Assembly (NCBI RefSeq): GCF_016765655.2
Contig: NZ_CP086106.1
Span: 855,501 to 919,500 of the forward strand
Reading direction: 5' to 3'
Source of the DNA: Skermanella mucosa
GTDB lineage: Bacteria; Pseudomonadota; Alphaproteobacteria; Azospirillales; Azospirillaceae
DNA: 64,000 nucleotides
Under the pieces are notes generated by a model. That model did not search any database and was not told where the DNA came from. It saw nothing but the letters and a program-made list of their open reading frames with translations. Position numbers and translations under genes: made by a program. Below are positions 14,133-24,702 of this stretch, piece by piece (the stretch's first letter is position 1; each line of letters starts with the position of its first letter).

Positions 14133-15278
14133 TCACGCCGTTTTCCGCTCCGCGTCCGGAGCATCCGGAGCGTCCGTCGGCTGCGGAGCGTCCGCCGGCG
14201 GGGCAGTCTCCGGCTCCGCGGCGGCGGGGGCCATGGCGGCCGCCGCGGCCGTCGTCGCGGCGGCGACCGCCGCTACCGCCGCGGCGCTGCCCGCCAGGGT
14301 GCCCGGGGTACCCTCCGCCGAGGCCTGAGCGTCCGCCGCCGCGGGAGCGGAGGAGGGGGCCGGGGCGGGAGCAGGCGCGGGAGCCGGAGCGGTGGCCGGA
14401 GCAAGAACCGGCACGAAGTCCGAAGCCGCTGGGGCCGGGCTCTGGGTGGGGGCCGCCGGCGCGTCCGTCTTCTGCTTGAACAGGGATTCGACGGTGTCCA
14501 CCAGCCGCTGCAGGATCGTATAGACCAGCGTCGCCGAGAATCCGCCGAGCAGCGCCAGCAGCGGCTTGCTGAAGGTGGCCGCCGCCGAGGTCGAGGTGAC
14601 CGTCCCGGTCGCCTGGTCGATCTCCGGCCCGATCGGGATCATCTGCGACAGGACGAGCCCGGCGATCACGCCCAGCCCGATCCGGATCCAGTAGGAGGAT
14701 TCGAAATGCGGGTCGTAGGTGCCGGCCCCGATATAGTTGTGTGCGACGAACAGGGCGTGGAAGCACCCGCCCATCGCCGCGGCGCTCATCAGGAAGAGCA
14801 GCACCAGGAGGCTTTCCATCCCGCTCATGGAATAGATGTCGGACGCGAGGTTGGTGAGATTGACCGAGTCCGACAGGCTGGTCAGCACGAACAGCAGGGT
14901 GAACAGAATGGCGCCGACCACCAGCCGCCGGATCGCCGGCAGCGGTCCCAGGCAGGATGTCCAGCCGTTGCGCGCCCGGTCGATCTGGAGCAGGTAGATC
15001 GTCCGGGGCGACGCCGGCGCCACCACCTTGGCCAGCTGGGTGTGGATCGCCCCGAGCGTCGCGAGCGGCACCCCTCCGGAATTCACCGCCGTCTCGACCA
15101 GGTCCAGCGACTGCATCAGCGGCTCCGATATCGCGGTCCCGGTGCCCAGCGCGTGCCGGGCCATGGCGTCGCATTCCAGGGCGATCCGCTGTGTCAGGGT
15201 GACTTCGCCCCATTCGGCTTCGGGCGAGCCGTTCGCCGCCGCCAGCTGGCCCAGTTTGTTGACCGATGTATCCGTCAC
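14133..15278 (-). CDS. Unknown polytopic membrane protein with Ala/Pro-rich tail
   Basis: Not recognised. The start chosen is a GTG at 15278 with GGAG seven bases before it, giving 381 residues; a longer frame upstream crosses the likely promoter. Residues 1-110 look soluble and helical. Membrane segments follow at roughly 118-140, 155-180, 200-220 and 250-270. The last 110 residues are almost only Ala, Pro, Ser and Glu, with an AP repeat, and are probably disordered. It could be a sensor or structural membrane protein; no enzyme motif is visible. It is divergent from the topoisomerase gene. Confidence 0.75.
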   Translation of the reverse strand: MTDTSVNKLGQLAAANGSPEAEWGEVTLTQRIALECDAMARHALGTGTAISEPLMQSLDLVETAVNSGGVPLATLGAIHTQLAKVVAPASPRTIYLLQIDRARNGWTSCLGPLPAIRRLVVGAILFTLLFVLTSLSDSVNLTNLASDIYSMSGMESLLVLLFLMSAAAMGGCFHALFVAHNYIGAGTYDPHFESSYWIRIGLGVIAGLVLSQMIPIGPEIDQATGTVTSTSAAATFSKPLLALLGGFSATLVYTILQRLVDTVESLFKQKTDAPAAPTQSPAPAASDFVPVLAPATAPAPAPAPAPAPSSAPAAADAQASAEGTPGTLAGSAAAVAAVAAATTAAAAAMAPAAAEPETAPPADAPQPTDAPDAPDAERKTA

Positions 15279-15358
15279 GGCCCATCTCCAGAAGATTGAC
15301 AACCGAAAGATTGTAACAATTCTCTTGAACCATAAATAAATACTAAAAACAGATAGAA

Positions 15359-15375
15359 ACACGTCTATAACGTGT
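15359..15375. promoter_or_regulatory. Palindrome in the divergent promoter region
   Basis: ACACGT (15359-15364) and ACGTGT (15370-15375) are exact inverted repeats around five bases. They sit in an A/T-rich 196-base gap between the divergent membrane-protein gene (start 15278) and the topoisomerase gene (start 15475), where a shared operator would be placed. A TACAAT hexamer on the minus strand nearer 15315 could be the -10 box of the membrane-protein gene. Confidence 0.4.
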
Positions 15376-15474
15376 AGCGCATCGGGAGTTGGCTGCAACC
15401 GCCTGCCGATGTTCTTGATTTGTTTGCGCGCGCGCCTTAGTATCGGCCCGTCATCACAGCCCGGCATGCTTCCC

Positions 15475-17637
15475 ATGGCGACCGTCATCATCACGGAAAA
15501 ATCCAGTCAGGCCAAAGACCTGCGCGCCGCGCTGGGCGACCGGTTCGGCCGCATCCTGCCGGCGGAGGGGCACCTGCTGCGCTTGGCCGAGCCGGACGAG
15601 GTCAACCCCGCCTGGAAGCGCTGGTCCTCGGCCCTGCTCAAGCCCGACGGGCTGTACCCGACTCGGCCCGACCCGAACGGCAACAAGCCGGCCAAGTTCC
15701 AGGCCATCGCGTCGGCGCTCAAGGCGTGCGACCGGGTGATCCTGGCGACCGACTGCGACCGCGAGGGCCAGCTGATCGGGCAGGAGATCCTGGAGCATGT
15801 CGGGTTCCGCGGGCCGGTGCTGCGCGCCATCTTCACCGCGCAGGACCCCAAGACGATCCGCGACGCCTTCGACCGGCTGAAGCCCAACGCCGAGCTGCGC
15901 CCCGTCTACGAGGCGGCGGTCGCGCGCCAGCAGGCTGACCAGATCTTCAACCTGTCCCTGACCCGCACCGCGACCACGACCCTGCTGGCGCCGGGCGTCA
16001 AGGGCGTCATCGGCATCGGCCGGGTCAAGACGCCGACCCTGGCGATCGTCTGCCTGCGCGAGCTGGAGATCCTGAACTTCAAGCCGGAGGATTATTTCGA
16101 GGTCACGGCCACCGCGACCGTGGAGGCCGGCACCTTCCTGATGCGCCACGCCCCGCCGCCCAAGGACCGGATCAAGGACCGCGCCCGGGCGGAGGCGATC
16201 GCCGCCGCGGCCGAAGGCTGCCGGGGACCCCTGGCGGTGACGGTGGAGGAGAAGCGGCAGGGTCCCCCCCGCCTGTTCGACCTGCCCGCGCTCCAGAAGA
16301 CCTGCGGCCAGCGCTGGGGCTGGAATGCCGACAAGACCCTGGCGGTGGCCCAGGAACTGTACGACGGCGACGGCAAGAAGCTGATAACCTATCCGCGCGC
16401 CGAGGCCCGCTACCTGTCGGAGAACCAGATCGCCGACGTGCCGGCGATCGTCGGCGCGCTCACGGCATTACGGGGCTTCGCCCACCTGGACATCTCCCGC
16501 CCGGTGATCCGCAAGGGCAAGTCCGGCCATTTCCACGACAAGTCGCTGGAAGGCGTGTCGCACCACGCGATCGTCCCCAACGTCAACGTCCTGAATGACC
16601 TGGAGCCCCGGCTGGCCCGGCTGAGCGACGACGAGAAGCGCCTGTTCGCGCTGATCTGCCGCTCCTACCTGGCGATCGTCATGCCGGACTACGAGTACCG
16701 CCAGACCACCATCACCATGCCGGTGCCCGTGCCGGGGTCGGTGCCCCAGGGAAAGCCGGTGGACTTTCGCACCATCGGCCGCGTGCCGATCCGGCTGGGC
16801 TGGAAGCAGGTCTTCGGCGGCACCGAGCCGGGCGCCCCCGCCGAGCCCGAGAACGAGCAGACCCTTCCCCCCGTCAACGACGGCGACCCCGCCACCCTGT
16901 CCGACGCCAAGGTGGAGGCCAAGCGCACCCAGCCACCGCCCCGCTATAACGAGGGCACCCTGATCGACGCCATGCAGAACGCCTGGCGCTTCGTCGAGGA
17001 CCCGGCGCTCCGCGACCGGCTGAAGGAGGCCAAGGGCATCGGCACGCCGGCGACCCGCGCCGAGGTGATCAAGGGGCTGAAGCGGCAGAACATGCTTGCG
17101 ACCGACGGCAAGCTGGTGGTGCCGACGCCGGCCGGCCTCCACCTGTTCGAGTTGCTCCGGACCTCCGCGCCCGTGCTGGTCGATCCCGGCACGACCGCCG
17201 TCTGGGAGATGCGGCTGGACGAGATCGTGACCGGCCGGGCCGAGTTCCGCCACGTCATCGACGGCATCGCGACCGAGGCCGAACGCCTGATCGGCGCCCT
17301 CCGGTCCCGCCGGGGCACCGCCCTGGACCTGGGCGCCCCGGCCCCTCCCGTCGCCAAGACCCCGTCCAGGCGCCGCGCCGCCGCACCCGGAACCGCGCGC
17401 AAGCGCAAAATCTCGGCGCCCGCGGACGGCGAGGCTCCTGCGGCACCGAAGCGCCGCCGGGCCGCCACGCCGCGCAAGGCTGCGCCCAAGCCGTCCGGCA
17501 ATCCGCCGACCGAGAAGATGCTGGCCTTCGCCAACAGCCTCGCCACCCGCAAGGGCGTCCCGCTGCCCCCGGAGGTAAGCACCGACTTCGACGCCTGCCG
17601 CAAGTTCCTGGACGCGCACGCCAAGGCCTCGCCCTGA
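15475..17637 (+). CDS. topB: DNA topoisomerase III (type IA)
   Basis: Type IA topoisomerase that passes single strands and decatenates. The start chosen is the ATG at 15475 ([16 protein letters not shown]), giving 720 residues. The TOPRIM domain is at the N-terminus with [13 protein letters not shown] near residue 100. The catalytic tyrosine is in [14 protein letters not shown], where many TopB proteins have YPR-T/S-D, so the residues after the tyrosine differ. The region after about 600 is Lys/Arg/Ala/Pro-rich and ends in a small folded module ([15 protein letters not shown]...). No zinc fingers are seen. It is not linked to plasmid genes here. Confidence 0.92.
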   Translation: MATVIITEKSSQAKDLRAALGDRFGRILPAEGHLLRLAEPDEVNPAWKRWSSALLKPDGLYPTRPDPNGNKPAKFQAIASALKACDRVILATDCDREGQLIGQEILEHVGFRGPVLRAIFTAQDPKTIRDAFDRLKPNAELRPVYEAAVARQQADQIFNLSLTRTATTTLLAPGVKGVIGIGRVKTPTLAIVCLRELEILNFKPEDYFEVTATATVEAGTFLMRHAPPPKDRIKDRARAEAIAAAAEGCRGPLAVTVEEKRQGPPRLFDLPALQKTCGQRWGWNADKTLAVAQELYDGDGKKLITYPRAEARYLSENQIADVPAIVGALTALRGFAHLDISRPVIRKGKSGHFHDKSLEGVSHHAIVPNVNVLNDLEPRLARLSDDEKRLFALICRSYLAIVMPDYEYRQTTITMPVPVPGSVPQGKPVDFRTIGRVPIRLGWKQVFGGTEPGAPAEPENEQTLPPVNDGDPATLSDAKVEAKRTQPPPRYNEGTLIDAMQNAWRFVEDPALRDRLKEAKGIGTPATRAEVIKGLKRQNMLATDGKLVVPTPAGLHLFELLRTSAPVLVDPGTTAVWEMRLDEIVTGRAEFRHVIDGIATEAERLIGALRSRRGTALDLGAPAPPVAKTPSRRRAAAPGTARKRKISAPADGEAPAAPKRRRAATPRKAAPKPSGNPPTEKMLAFANSLATRKGVPLPPEVSTDFDACRKFLDAHAKASP

Positions 17638-17646
17638 CATCCGGAG

Positions 17647-17686
17647 GGTGCGCGTCCCGCGCACCATGGGCGGCGTGACGCCGCCC
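17647..17686. repeat. Two tandem hairpins between convergent genes
   Basis: GGTGCGCG-tcc-CGCGCACC (17647-17665) is followed by GGGCGGCG-tga-CGCCGCCC (17668-17686). They lie between the stops of the topoisomerase and superoxide dismutase genes, so they may end both transcripts, but neither has a U-tract. Confidence 0.5.
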
Positions 17687-17714
17687 CTCCCCGGAAACGA
17701 AGACGGCGGACGCC

Positions 17715-18446
17715 TCAGACCGTCAGCGACCCCGCCTTGGCGGCGGCATATCGCTCGCCCACCTTGTCCCAGTTCACCGTGTTCCACCAAGCCTTCAGGT
17801 AGTCGGCCCGGCGGTTCTGGTAGGTCAGGTAATAGGCGTGCTCCCACACGTCGTTGCCCATCAGCACGCGCTTGCCGTCCATCAGAGGCGTGTCCTGGTT
17901 CGGCCTGCTGTCCAGCGCCAGCTTGCCCTGGCGGTCCACCGTCACGAACACCCAGCCGGACCCGAACACCCGCGCCCCGGCGCCGTTGAACAGCTCCTTC
18001 ATGGATTCCAGTCCGCCCAGGTCGCGGTCGATCGCGGCCTTCAGCTCGCCCGCCGGGGCACCGCCGCCCGGCCCCATGATCTGCCAGAACATGGTGTGGT
18101 TGGCGTGCCCGCCGCCATTGTTCCGGATCGCCGTCCGCACCGCCTCGGGCATCTCACCCAGCTTCGCCAGGATGTTCTGGAGCGGCATCTCCGCGACCCT
18201 GGAATGGTCCTTCACCGCATTGTTCAGGTTGTTGACATAGGCCGCGTGATGGCGCCCATGGTGGATCTCCATGGTCTTCGCATCGATGTGCGGCTCCAGC
18301 GCCGACGGCGCATAGCCCAGCGGCTCCAGCTTGAACGGCCCCGCCGGCGCCTGGGCCCACGCCCGGCCCACCGCTCCGCCCGCCAGAGTGACCATCGAGA
18401 CAGCCCCCGCACCCGCAAGAAATCCGCGGCGCCCCATCATCAGCAT
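17715..18446 (-). CDS. Fe/Mn superoxide dismutase with Tat signal peptide
   Basis: Converts superoxide to hydrogen peroxide and oxygen. The 243-residue product starts with a twin-arginine signal (GRRGFLAGAGAVSM) and a cleavage region near AWA-QAP, so it should be exported folded, with metal already bound. Metal ligands are visible: His in MEIHHGRHHAAYVNNLN, His in GGHANHTMFW, and Asp and His in NDVWEHAYYLTYQNRRADYLKAW. Most bacterial SodB/SodA enzymes are cytoplasmic, so export is the notable point. Metal choice cannot be settled from the motifs alone. Confidence 0.94.
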   Translation of the reverse strand: MLMMGRRGFLAGAGAVSMVTLAGGAVGRAWAQAPAGPFKLEPLGYAPSALEPHIDAKTMEIHHGRHHAAYVNNLNNAVKDHSRVAEMPLQNILAKLGEMPEAVRTAIRNNGGGHANHTMFWQIMGPGGGAPAGELKAAIDRDLGGLESMKELFNGAGARVFGSGWVFVTVDRQGKLALDSRPNQDTPLMDGKRVLMGNDVWEHAYYLTYQNRRADYLKAWWNTVNWDKVGERYAAAKAGSLTV

Positions 18447-18626
18447 CGCTCGTGCCCTCCCTGATGCAGTCTTCGACCGGCGCCGGTTCCCCTTGGGCGG
18501 GTCTCGGCGCCACCGATTGCTAGATGGGATCGGCTGCTGCTTCTACGAAGCTGGACAAGATGCCTTACCCCACCGTTCCGAACATCGCGGTAGGATGCCG
18601 ACCGATCTTGCGGAGAGGACCTTGGA
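18447..18626. other. Intergenic region before the Abi-type gene
   Basis: This divergent gap holds the upstream region of the superoxide dismutase gene and of the small ORF/Abi-like pair. I see no RNA gene or clear promoter box. Confidence 0.4.
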
Positions 18627-18725
18627 ATGGCGATGAGCCGGGGGAGTGCTGGGAGTACCCAGAAAAAGCTGCGCCCTGGGCGCATGCCGAAGGCAGAGGC
18701 GGGTCCAGGGCGTACCAAACGATAA
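18627..18725 (+). CDS. Possible small basic peptide coupled to the Abi-like gene
   Basis: A 32-codon ORF (starts MAMSRGSAGSTQKK, ends GPGRTKR) has GAGAGG about nine bases before its ATG. Its TAA stop shares a base with the ATG of the next gene (TAATG at 18723-18727), a layout typical of translational coupling. The peptide is strongly basic (K/R-rich, no acidic residue except one Glu). No relative is known to me; it may simply be a coupling leader. Confidence 0.4.
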   Translation: MAMSRGSAGSTQKKLRPGRMPKAEAGPGRTKR

Positions 18726-19444
18726 TGTCTACTGGACCCGACTCCGTCAAGAAGCCTTTCACCTATACCGAGGAGAGGCTTGCCGCCCTTACGGCTTCTC
18801 TATCGCCCGAGCGCATGAGGACATATCTTTCCAGGATGGACGGCGATCGGGAACGTGCGATCCGATTGTACGCGTGGAATGCGACTGTCAGCGCCGCCTT
18901 CTATGAACCCCTCCAAGGACTCGAAATCGCATTGCGGAATGCGATGCATCGTGAGCTCACGGCGAAGTTCGGCCTCCTCTGGTACGAGAATCCCCTATGC
19001 GGGCTGGACACCAAGACCCTTGCGAAGCTCGCCGCGACCCGGGGCGAACTGCTGCGGGACAGGTACGACGACACTCCGCCCCAGATCGTGTCCGCGCTCT
19101 CGTTCGGCTTCTGGATCGCGTTGCTGGGACCGGGCGGGCAGAGTCCCTTTTCCGGACGGGCCAATTATGAAATGACGCTCTGGCGGCCGGCGCTGTTCAA
19201 GGCATTTCCTCACAAGAGGATCAGCCGCAAGGCGGCGCATGCGCCCCTGGATTATCTCAGGGTATTCCGTAACCGGATCGCGCACCATGAACCGATCTTC
19301 AGCCGGCATTTGGCCAGGGATTACGAGTCCATCCTCGAAGTCACGGGCTGGATCTGCCCGGCGACCAGGGATTGGATCGCACATCACAGCCGTGTCGGCG
19401 AAGTCCTCGACACCCGGTACAACGATCCGGCCCTGGGATGCTGA
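18725..19444 (+). CDS. Abi-like (AbiD/F, Abi_2 family) HEPN protein
   Basis: A 239-residue protein that matches the layout of Abi_2 proteins, linked to abortive phage infection and built on a HEPN fold. Early features are RAIRLYAWNATVSAAFY and the helix LQGLEIALRNAMHREL (about 63-78). The HEPN catalytic motif R-x4-H is seen at RNRIAH, residues 182-187, followed by HEPIF. HEPN proteins of this sort are usually RNases. It stands alone between sodB-like and cupin genes, with no nucleotidyltransferase partner. The start at 18725 has no good ribosome site of its own, which fits coupling to the small ORF upstream. Confidence 0.8.
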   Translation: MSTGPDSVKKPFTYTEERLAALTASLSPERMRTYLSRMDGDRERAIRLYAWNATVSAAFYEPLQGLEIALRNAMHRELTAKFGLLWYENPLCGLDTKTLAKLAATRGELLRDRYDDTPPQIVSALSFGFWIALLGPGGQSPFSGRANYEMTLWRPALFKAFPHKRISRKAAHAPLDYLRVFRNRIAHHEPIFSRHLARDYESILEVTGWICPATRDWIAHHSRVGEVLDTRYNDPALGC

Positions 19445-19468
19445 AGGCCGCCCCGGCGCTCCCTTCGG

Positions 19469-19837
19469 CTATTCCACCGCCTCGAAGCTTGCATAAAGCT
19501 TCCGCGCCCGCTCCACCACCTCCCACGTCCCCACGAACCCCGCCGGCATCACGAAGGCGTCCCCCGCCTTGAAGGTCCGCTCGCCGCCCGCCTCGTCGCG
19601 CACCACGACCACGCCCGCCAGCAGGTGGCAGAACTCGTTCTCGGTGAAGTTCACCCGCCACACGCCGGGGGCGCCCTCCCAGACGCCGGCCGAGAACTGA
19701 CCGGTTGCATCGGTGAAATGGTTCCACGCCACCTGGTCGGGAGATCCCGCGAGGATGCGCTCCTCGTCCGGGCGGATGACGTACTCCTCGGACGGGGTCT
19801 CCCCGATCACGGCGAGGTCGGAGACGCGTTTCGACAT
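19469..19837 (-). CDS. Cupin-domain protein (Cupin_3/DUF861)
   Basis: A small single-domain beta-barrel, 122 residues. It carries the DUF861 pattern: WRVNFTENEFCHLLAGVVVV in the first half and FKAGDAFVMPAGFVGTWEV in the second. Proteins of this kind are related to (S)-ureidoglycine aminohydrolase, but the single domain with few histidines gives no clear substrate. It converges on the Abi-like gene (24 bases apart) and is divergent from leuC. Confidence 0.85.
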   Translation of the reverse strand: MSKRVSDLAVIGETPSEEYVIRPDEERILAGSPDQVAWNHFTDATGQFSAGVWEGAPGVWRVNFTENEFCHLLAGVVVVRDEAGGERTFKAGDAFVMPAGFVGTWEVVERARKLYASFEAVE

Positions 19838-20022
19838 GAAATTTCCTTTTTCCGGGGGCGCCGCGCATCGGATGCTCCGAAATGCGCTGGCTGTATTGCA
19901 TTAAAGTCTAGTCCCTTGAGACGCGAAGGGGCAGGGGCTATGTTGACGCCCAGAGGCGAGTCCGGCCCCCGGGCCGGGCAGTTCGGGTCCCCCGATGGAA
20001 CGTGAATCAGAGAATTAAAGAA

Positions 20023-21429
<1,407 letters not shown>

Positions 21430-21444
21430 GGAGCGTCCCGCATC

Positions 21445-22056
21445 ATGGAAAAATTCACCACGCTGACCGGGGTCGCGGCCCCCTTGCCGATCATCAACGT
21501 CGATACCGACATGCTGATCCCCAAGCAGTTCCTCAAGACGATCAAGCGGACCGGCCTGGGCAAGCACCTGTTCGACGAGATGCGCTACACCCCGGAAGGG
21601 GCGGAGAAGCCCGACTTCGTGCTGAACAAGCCGGCCTACCGCCAGGCGAAGATCCTGGTCGCCGGCGACAATTTCGGCTGCGGCTCCTCGCGCGAGCATG
21701 CCCCCTGGGCGCTGGCCGATTTCGGCATCCGCTGCGTCATCGCACCCAGCTTCGCGGACATCTTCTACAATAACTGCTTCAAGAACGGCATCCTGCCGAT
21801 CGTCCTGCCGCAGGAGCAGGTGGACCTGCTGATGGACGACGCCGAGCGCGGCTCCAACGCCGTCGTCACGGTGGACCTGGAGAAGCAGGAGATCACCGGC
21901 CCCGACGGCGGCAAGATCGGCTTCGAGGTCGATGCCTTCCGAAAGCACTGCCTGTTGAACGGCCTGGACGACATCGGGCTGACGCTGGAGCACGCCGGCT
22001 CGATCGACACTTACGAGACATCGCAGCGCGGCACGCAACCCTGGCTGTGGGCATAG
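21445..22056 (+). CDS. leuD: 3-isopropylmalate dehydratase, small subunit
   Basis: Swivel-domain partner of LeuC, 203 residues, the normal length for the bacterial form. It has [18 protein letters not shown] near residue 20 and the conserved [21 protein letters not shown] (about 73-93) that completes the active site. It lies between leuC and leuB and ends before a 78-base gap. Confidence 0.97.
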   Translation: MEKFTTLTGVAAPLPIINVDTDMLIPKQFLKTIKRTGLGKHLFDEMRYTPEGAEKPDFVLNKPAYRQAKILVAGDNFGCGSSREHAPWALADFGIRCVIAPSFADIFYNNCFKNGILPIVLPQEQVDLLMDDAERGSNAVVTVDLEKQEITGPDGGKIGFEVDAFRKHCLLNGLDDIGLTLEHAGSIDTYETSQRGTQPWLWA

Positions 22057-22134
22057 CGCATCAGGGGAGCTTTTCAGGAGCGCCCCGGCGCACTACAAAG
22101 CTCCCCAGCACATAATCCATGGAGTGAACACGCG

Positions 22135-23247
22135 ATGTCCGCCAACAAGAAGCTGCTGATACTGCCCGGTGATGGTATCGGCCCGGAAGTGATGCGCCAG
22201 GTGCGGCGTGTGATCGACTGGATGGATCGCAAGAGGCGTGTGACGTTCGACGTTCAGGAAGGCCTGGTCGGCGGCATCGCCATCGACCACTACGGCGTTC
22301 CCATTTCCGACGAGACGATGGCCGACGCCATGGGCGTCGACGCCGTGCTGCTGGGCGCCGTCGGCGGCCCCAAGTGGGACAATATCGGCTTCGACAAGCG
22401 CCCCGAGGCCGGCCTGCTGCGCCTGCGCAAGGAGCTGGGCCTGTTCGCCAACCTGCGCCCGGCGATCGTGTTCGACGCCCTGGTGGACGCCTCGACCCTC
22501 AAGCCGGACATCGTCCGCGGCCTGGACCTGATGATCGTCCGCGAGCTGACCGGCGGCGTCTATTTCGGCGAGCCGCGCGGGATCGAGGAACTGCCCGATG
22601 GCCAGCGCCGCGGCGTCAACACCCAGGTCTACACCACGTCGGAGATCCACCGCGTCGCCCGCGTCGCCTTCGAGTTGGCGCGCAAGCGTCAGAACAAGGT
22701 CTGCTCGGTCGAGAAGGCCAACGTGATGGAATCCGGCCTGCTGTGGCGCCAGGAGGTGACCGCCCTGCACAAGGCCGAGTACTCCGACGTCGAGCTGTCG
22801 CACATGTACGCCGACAACTGCGCCATGCAGCTGATCAAGAACCCCAAGCAGTTCGACGTCATCGTCACCGACAACCTGTTCGGCGACATGCTGTCGGACG
22901 AGGCGGCGATGATGACCGGCTCGCTCGGCATGCTGCCGTCCGCCTCGCTGGGTGCCCCCGACGACACCGGCCGCCGCCGCGCCCTGTACGAGCCGGTCCA
23001 CGGCTCCGCCCCGGACATCGCCGGCCGCGACCTCGCCAACCCGATCGCGACGCTGCTCAGCTTCGCCATGATGCTGCGCTACTCGTTCGACATGAACGAG
23101 GACGCCGACCTGATCGAGAAGGCGGTCCAGACCGTGCTGAACGGCGGCACCCGCACCTCCGACATCATGGCGCCGGGCATGGCCCGCTGCTCCACGTCGG
23201 TGATGGGCGACTCGATCGTCCGCGTGCTGGACAAGATCGCCTCCTGA
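22135..23247 (+). CDS. leuB: 3-isopropylmalate dehydrogenase
   Basis: NAD-dependent oxidative decarboxylation of 3-isopropylmalate, third step of leucine synthesis. The 370-residue protein shows [11 protein letters not shown] at the N-terminus, the substrate loop region [15 protein letters not shown], the Lys/Asp metal site in [30 protein letters not shown], and the NAD-binding [18 protein letters not shown]. It closes the leuCDB run. Confidence 0.97.
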   Translation: MSANKKLLILPGDGIGPEVMRQVRRVIDWMDRKRRVTFDVQEGLVGGIAIDHYGVPISDETMADAMGVDAVLLGAVGGPKWDNIGFDKRPEAGLLRLRKELGLFANLRPAIVFDALVDASTLKPDIVRGLDLMIVRELTGGVYFGEPRGIEELPDGQRRGVNTQVYTTSEIHRVARVAFELARKRQNKVCSVEKANVMESGLLWRQEVTALHKAEYSDVELSHMYADNCAMQLIKNPKQFDVIVTDNLFGDMLSDEAAMMTGSLGMLPSASLGAPDDTGRRRALYEPVHGSAPDIAGRDLANPIATLLSFAMMLRYSFDMNEDADLIEKAVQTVLNGGTRTSDIMAPGMARCSTSVMGDSIVRVLDKIAS

Positions 23248-23348
23248 ACCGGTCCGAAGCGCGGGCCGCCCCCGGCCCGCGCTTCCCGATCCCGCTACGC
23301 CTCGCGTCAGCGCGCCGCATCGACCATCGCGCGTAGAACCGTCATGAA

Positions 23349-24200
23349 ATGCATGTGGAGGCATGCAAGGGGCGGTTCGTGGGGCACGATTACGATGCGA
23401 CGATCAAGGCGCTGGTCTGGACCGGCACCCCGGCCCTGCTGCGCCTGCTGACCGGCGCCGACGTCGAGCGCTTCGTCCCCACCGAGTTCGCCAGCATCCG
23501 CCTGCGCCGCCCCGACATGGTGGCCGAGCTGGCCGGCGGCGGCGTCTTCCACCTGGAACTGGAATCAGGCACTTCCCCGGACATCGTCTGGCGGATGTAC
23601 GAGTATTACGGCCTGACCTCCGAACGCTACGGCAACGCGCCGGTCACCCAGCTCGTGCTGCGCCTCGGCGAGCGCCGGGCCGACGAGCCCGCCGGCATCT
23701 TCCATCCCAACCTGAACTTCCGCTTCGAAGTCCGCTACATCGCCGACTTCGACGCCGGCCCGCTGCTCGACAGCCCATCGCCCGACGACGCGGTACTGGC
23801 AATCCTGTGCAAATGCGACGATATTCGAGAGCGCGTGCGCGCGATCCTGAAGCGGCTCGCGACACTCGGCAGGCGGGACCGGAACGACGCGGCCAACCGG
23901 CTGCTGACCCTGTCGAAACTGCGGAAAGCCGCCCCGGTCGTAGTGGAGGAGGTCAGGAACATGGCAGTGCAGTTCACGCTCGAAGAATACCCGCTGTACG
24001 ACGAGGCGTTCGCGAAGGGACAGGTGAAAAGCCTGCTGCGCCTTATCGAGCGCCGCATCGGATCGGTTCCCGGCCATGTGGCTGAGCGCGTCCGCCAGGG
24101 ATCTGCCGATGATCTCGACCGCTGGTTCGACGCCGTCGACGATAGCCGGAAGCTGACCGCCGCCGAACTCGATTCGATCCTCGATCTGCGTCCAAACTGA
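23349..24200 (+). CDS. Rpn-like PD-(D/E)XK nuclease with DUF4351-type C-terminus
   Basis: A 283-residue protein of the Rpn/YhgA-like group (PD-(D/E)XK fold, often annotated as transposase). The nuclease core is about residues 11-200: a candidate catalytic triad is D56 in RRPDMVAEL and E70-x-E72 in FHLELES, where classic Rpn proteins have E-x-Q. The last 79 residues form a DUF4351-like helical domain. In frame at codon 205, an ATG (23961) has GGAGGAGGT seven bases before it, a strong internal start that would make the C-terminal domain alone. A GTG at 23379 with AAGGGG before it is an alternative start for the long form. Two copies of the C-terminal domain follow as separate genes. Confidence 0.82.
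   Translation: MHVEACKGRFVGHDYDATIKALVWTGTPALLRLLTGADVERFVPTEFASIRLRRPDMVAELAGGGVFHLELESGTSPDIVWRMYEYYGLTSERYGNAPVTQLVLRLGERRADEPAGIFHPNLNFRFEVRYIADFDAGPLLDSPSPDDAVLAILCKCDDIRERVRAILKRLATLGRRDRNDAANRLLTLSKLRKAAPVVVEEVRNMAVQFTLEEYPLYDEAFAKGQVKSLLRLIERRIGSVPGHVAERVRQGSADDLDRWFDAVDDSRKLTAAELDSILDLRPN
23961..24200 (+). CDS. Internal-start short form of the Rpn-like gene (C-terminal domain)
   Basis: A 79-residue product from the ATG at 23961, in frame within the larger gene. The ribosome site GGAGGAGGT is stronger than any at the full-length start. The product begins MAVQFTLEEYPLYDEAFAKG, and the two downstream free-standing genes begin almost identically, which argues that this ATG is a real start. 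In characterised Rpn systems an intragenic short form acts as antitoxin to the full nuclease; the same role here is inferred. Confidence 0.65.
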   Translation: MAVQFTLEEYPLYDEAFAKGQVKSLLRLIERRIGSVPGHVAERVRQGSADDLDRWFDAVDDSRKLTAAELDSILDLRPN

Positions 24201-24254
24201 CATGCCGCTTCCTGGACAACCACCGCCCTGATCGGCAGAGCGCCCCATCACCGT

Positions 24255-24310
24255 AGGTCGGACTTCGCCCGCAGGGCGAACTCCGACTCCAGCCTCCGAC
24301 TTGTCCTTGA
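24255..24310. repeat. GTAGGTCGG-type palindromic repeat, copy 1
   Basis: Begins CGTAGGTCGGACTTCGCCCG and continues through GCAGGGCGAAC; TTCGCCC and GGGCGAA can pair. A near-identical copy lies 377 bases on (24631-24690), and a related element at 33324-33421. Here it is part of the duplicated unit between Rpn C-terminal-domain copies. Confidence 0.75.
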
Positions 24311-24325
24311 TGGGAGACCGATGAG

Positions 24326-24577
24326 ATGGCAGTGCAGTTCACGCTCGAAGAATACCCGCTCTATGACGAGGCGTTCGCGAAGGGCATGGCCAAGGGGGAT
24401 GTGAAAAGACTGCTGCGCCTTATCGAGCGCCGTGTCGGAACGGTTCCCGACAATGTGGCCGAGCGCGTCCGCAACGGTTCGGCCGAAGATTTTGACCGTT
24501 GGTTCGACGCCATCGGCGACAGCGGGAACCTGACCGCCGCCGAACTCGATTCTATTCTCGACCTGCGGACGAACTGA
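24326..24577 (+). CDS. Free-standing Rpn C-terminal domain, tandem copy 2
   Basis: An 83-residue protein starting MAVQFTLEEYPLYDEAFAKG and ending in DSILDLRTN, nearly the same as the last 79 residues of the nuclease gene upstream, with a short KGMAKGDVKR insertion. GGGAG stands nine bases before its ATG. It has no nuclease core, so it cannot cut DNA; by analogy with intragenic Rpn antitoxins it may bind and restrain the full-length protein. It lies 126 bases after the nuclease gene. Confidence 0.7.
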   Translation: MAVQFTLEEYPLYDEAFAKGMAKGDVKRLLRLIERRVGTVPDNVAERVRNGSAEDFDRWFDAIGDSGNLTAAELDSILDLRTN

Positions 24578-24630
24578 CATGCTGTTTCCTGGCAGACGAT
24601 CTCCCTGATCGGCAGAGCGCCCCATCCTCG

Positions 24631-24690
24631 TAGGTCGGACTTCGCCCGCAGGGCGAACTTCGACACCAGCCTCCGACTTGTCCATGATGG
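24631..24690. repeat. GTAGGTCGG-type palindromic repeat, copy 2
   Basis: Near-identical to 24255-24310 and in the same place relative to the next copy of the C-terminal domain. The whole stretch from stop codon to next ribosome site is duplicated, which shows the array grew by tandem duplication of about 370 bases. Confidence 0.75.
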
Positions 24691-24702
24691 GAGACCGATG
24701 CG

